DNA of 60,000 bases, taken from assembly GCA_037447655.1 (NCBI GenBank), contig JBBHKE010002973.1, positions 356,322-416,321 on the forward strand, written 5' to 3'. The notes beneath the pieces are model-generated. The model was given only the letters and a program-made list of their open reading frames with translations. It ran no database searches and was not told where the DNA came from. Both the position numbers and the translations under genes were made by a program. Below, in pieces: positions 58,310 through 60,000 of the stretch (its first letter is position 1; every line of letters starts with the position of its first letter). Source of the stretch: Zygnema cylindricum (Eukaryota; Streptophyta; Zygnematophyceae; Zygnematales; Zygnemataceae).

Positions 58310-59437
58310 TGTTGTTATGAAAAGTTTGTTTCGTGCGTACGCGACATTTTGTGCGCTTATGACAGTTCGTGCGAAATGGAATTTAATGTGGAGGTTCGAA
58401 TGGATTCATGGAACGGGAGAGCAAACGAACGGATATAATTTAAGTGATGTAAAAGACTCATTGAGTGGCGTGAAGAAGCATTGACAAATGGACGGCAGAT
58501 CGCGAAGCGATCCGATGTGGAGTAAACGAAATGTTGAAATAGGCACCGCCGGTACGGCGCAGCTGCGATGCAGACAATACAACGCAACTACAGTTATTTT
58601 GGATAAATACGCGCCGCCGGTATAGAGCAGCTACGATGCAATCAAGTCAACGCAGCTGCGGATAATTTGATATGATCCGTACAGACAAAACAGCAATCGC
58701 AGCTGCGGATAATATGAATAGTATAGATTCTGAGTAATGATATTTGTTTAGTGGTTGCTTAGTGGTACCTTGGTTTTCGACATGCGAAGATTGTGGAGAT
58801 GTCAACGTAATTATTTTGTACAACTTAGGTTTTTTTTTTTGATAATTAGTTTATTAGTGTAGATCTGTTCAGTCTGACATACCTCGAACTATTCAAGTAT
58901 ACTTACAATAGTTCAAGTTGATGGTAGATACCGTACGGCAGGTATGCCTCCGTACAATTAGTAGTGAACTCTCCGAGTATAACTTGATTGTGTATAATAT
59001 TTTGAGTATCATAGTCAAGTTTATCAAAGCAATGGCAAAATTTTTTCTGCATCTTTGACCTGTTCGTGTGATCACCATGTTTTGTATTTTTCATGTGAAA
59101 CTTTGTGAAGTTATTCTATGATATAGAATCTATATGTGTGTGCAGTTTCATTTTATTGTATTATTTTTGTAAGATTCTGTGAGAGGTCTAAGTGGTTAGT
59201 TTGTGAAGCTGTCACCTGTTTTTGTGAAACTCTAGAGCTTATATCTTCTAGATTCCTTTGTGGTTTTGGCTGTAACTTTAAGAGCTTACATTGTCTATAG
59301 TATTACACCTATTGGTGCAGTTTGAGGGGATTTTATTTATTGTGAAGTAATATGTGTTGTCTGAAACAGAGCTGTTTGAGGGGTAGTCTATGGTGCTTCC
59401 GAGTGTAGTCTATGGCTGAAATAGGCTATGGACAACA
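58310..59437 (+). repeat. 3' LTR of D
   Basis: TGTTGTTATGAAAAG start and GGACAACA end. It keeps the intact gag start (MAEIGYGQ-, ATG 59412) where the 5' LTR copy has acquired a stop. It repeats the hairpin and tandem units of the 5' LTR with scattered differences. Confidence 0.87.
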
Positions 59438-59442
59438 AGAGG

Positions 59443-59505
59443 CAGACGACATCTGCTCTTTTTCCTATCCTAAATAAGGACCTAGAAAATACTCAAATAT
59501 CAACA
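59443..59505 (-). repeat. terminal piece of the C LTR split by D
   Basis: Completes the C LTR up to its sense start TGTTGATATTTGAG at 59,505. Five bases (CGGAC) lie between this edge and the resumed E2 sequence. Confidence 0.75.
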
Positions 59506-60000
59506 CGGACGTGAGGCTCCAAGAGAACCGTGGAGGGGTTCTTCCAGAGGGAAGAAGATGGCACCTGTAGTCACAAAAGAGAAAAGAGAGACCGAGAACG
59601 AGTATTTTGAAGAAGAGGATGGGGAGCTTCTTCTTGAAGAGAGTCAGTAGGAGAAGGAGATCCCTTGGAATCAGAAGTGTGCTCTTGGAGCTATTCGGGA
59701 AGCTCCATAAGAAGGAGGGATCATCGACTCAAGTGCATCCATACATATGTGTCGTGATAAGCACCTCTTTATTAAGATAAGAAAAACCCCTACAGTAGAG
59801 GTAGAGTATAGGGATAGGAGAGTGGTTACTACAAATCTAGTGGGGTTGGTAGATCTAAAAGTCTTAGTGGAGAGTAAGACTTCTATACTCTCCTTTTTAG
59901 ATGTTCAGCAGATTAAAAATCTTGTCTAAACGTCTATGTAAGATGACAAAAGGTTTGATACCTTTACTAAAAAGGAGTCGTTACAACTAAGTATAGGGAT
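59506..60000 (+). pseudogene. E2 Gag linker and protease, third segment (runs off the window)
   Basis: From about 59,511 reads EAPREPWRG-like Gag linker, then an acidic stretch and a protease start IDSSASIHMCRDKHLF near 59,720, with DSS in place of DSG as in E1. VVTTNLVGLVDLKVLVE follows. In-frame stops at about 59,648 and 59,926. The E2 pol continues beyond 60,000. Confidence 0.8.

Larger units (their letters stand above)
54379..59437 (+). mobile_element. non-autonomous Gag-only LTR retrotransposon D
   Basis: LTRs of 1,112 and 1,128 bases and an exact 5-bp target duplication AGAGG (54374-54378 and 59438-59442). The interrupted C LTR continues correctly after it. The internal 2.8 kb holds one long Gag-like frame and a repeat-rich 3' non-coding part; no protease, integrase, RT or RNase H motif is present. 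The polypurine tract is TTTTTAGGGGAG at 58298-58309. It must have moved with enzymes supplied by other copia elements. Confidence 0.88.
29885..60000 (+). mobile_element. copia element E2, split by two large nested insertions and leaving the window
   Basis: Pieces are 29,885-31,666, 41,464-41,601 and 59,511-60,000. Joined, they follow the E-family order LTR, gag, zinc knuckle, linker, protease without loss. The first break carries AACCA on both sides; the second carries CTGAG (41597-41601) and GTGAG (59511-59515). Left flank of the element is CGAGG. The 3' end lies beyond the window. Confidence 0.82.

Noticed and set aside
1-60000. CRISPR array, prophage or bacterial operon
   Set aside because: No regularly spaced short repeats, and the gene structure is spliced and eukaryotic throughout.

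Overview
The window looks like nuclear DNA of a land plant. It holds one twelve-exon gene with GT-AG introns, and beyond about 11.9 kb almost nothing but nested, decayed LTR retrotransposons (Ty1/copia and Ty3/gypsy). A seed-free plant (bryophyte, lycophyte or fern) is plausible but the sequence does not prove it. No CRISPR, bacterial operon, rRNA or functional tRNA gene was seen.

Region 1, 1-8.7 kb: a DNA polymerase eta (Y-family translesion polymerase) gene on the + strand. All twelve exons can be traced with consistent phase, giving about 849 codons, the catalytic D12/D119/E120 and two PCNA-binding motifs. Region 2, 8.7-11.9 kb: AT-rich intergenic DNA with a tandem pair of hairpin-bearing units and a roughly 0.5 kb MITE-like element with a perfect 24-bp terminal inverted repeat.

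Region 3, 11.9-60 kb: the nest. I use working names: E, F, B, C, A and D are copia-type families, and G is a gypsy element on the - strand. G pieces lie at 13,921-14,808, 17,641-21,357 and 27,678-29,884. E1 (+, 21,358-27,677, LTR to LTR) sits inside G. E2 (+) begins at 29,885 and is still running at 60,000; its Gag frame is cut twice. The first cut is by A (-, 31,667-41,463, flanked by AACCA on both sides), which itself carries E3 and B material at 33,346-37,118. The second is by a C-family complex (-, 41,602-59,510) that contains B(+), B(-), a deleted C element, a C(+) LTR and D. D (+, 54,379-59,437, flanked by AGAGG on both sides) is a non-autonomous element encoding only a Gag-like protein with an added repeated module.

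The copia families share an unusual front end. The LTR ends in CA, or a decayed form of it, and is followed at once by a primer-binding site matching the anticodon arm of initiator tRNA-Met (GGTTATGGGCCCACC or near variants), not the 3' end of the tRNA. The gag start codon lies inside the LTR, so the primer site is translated as a conserved Gag N-terminus (Q-V-x-G-P-P). The LTRs also share clusters of GTAC, G-box-like palindromes and an antisense tRNA-like segment with a B box. Only the polymerase eta gene and the A-family gag read as intact; every pol is broken.
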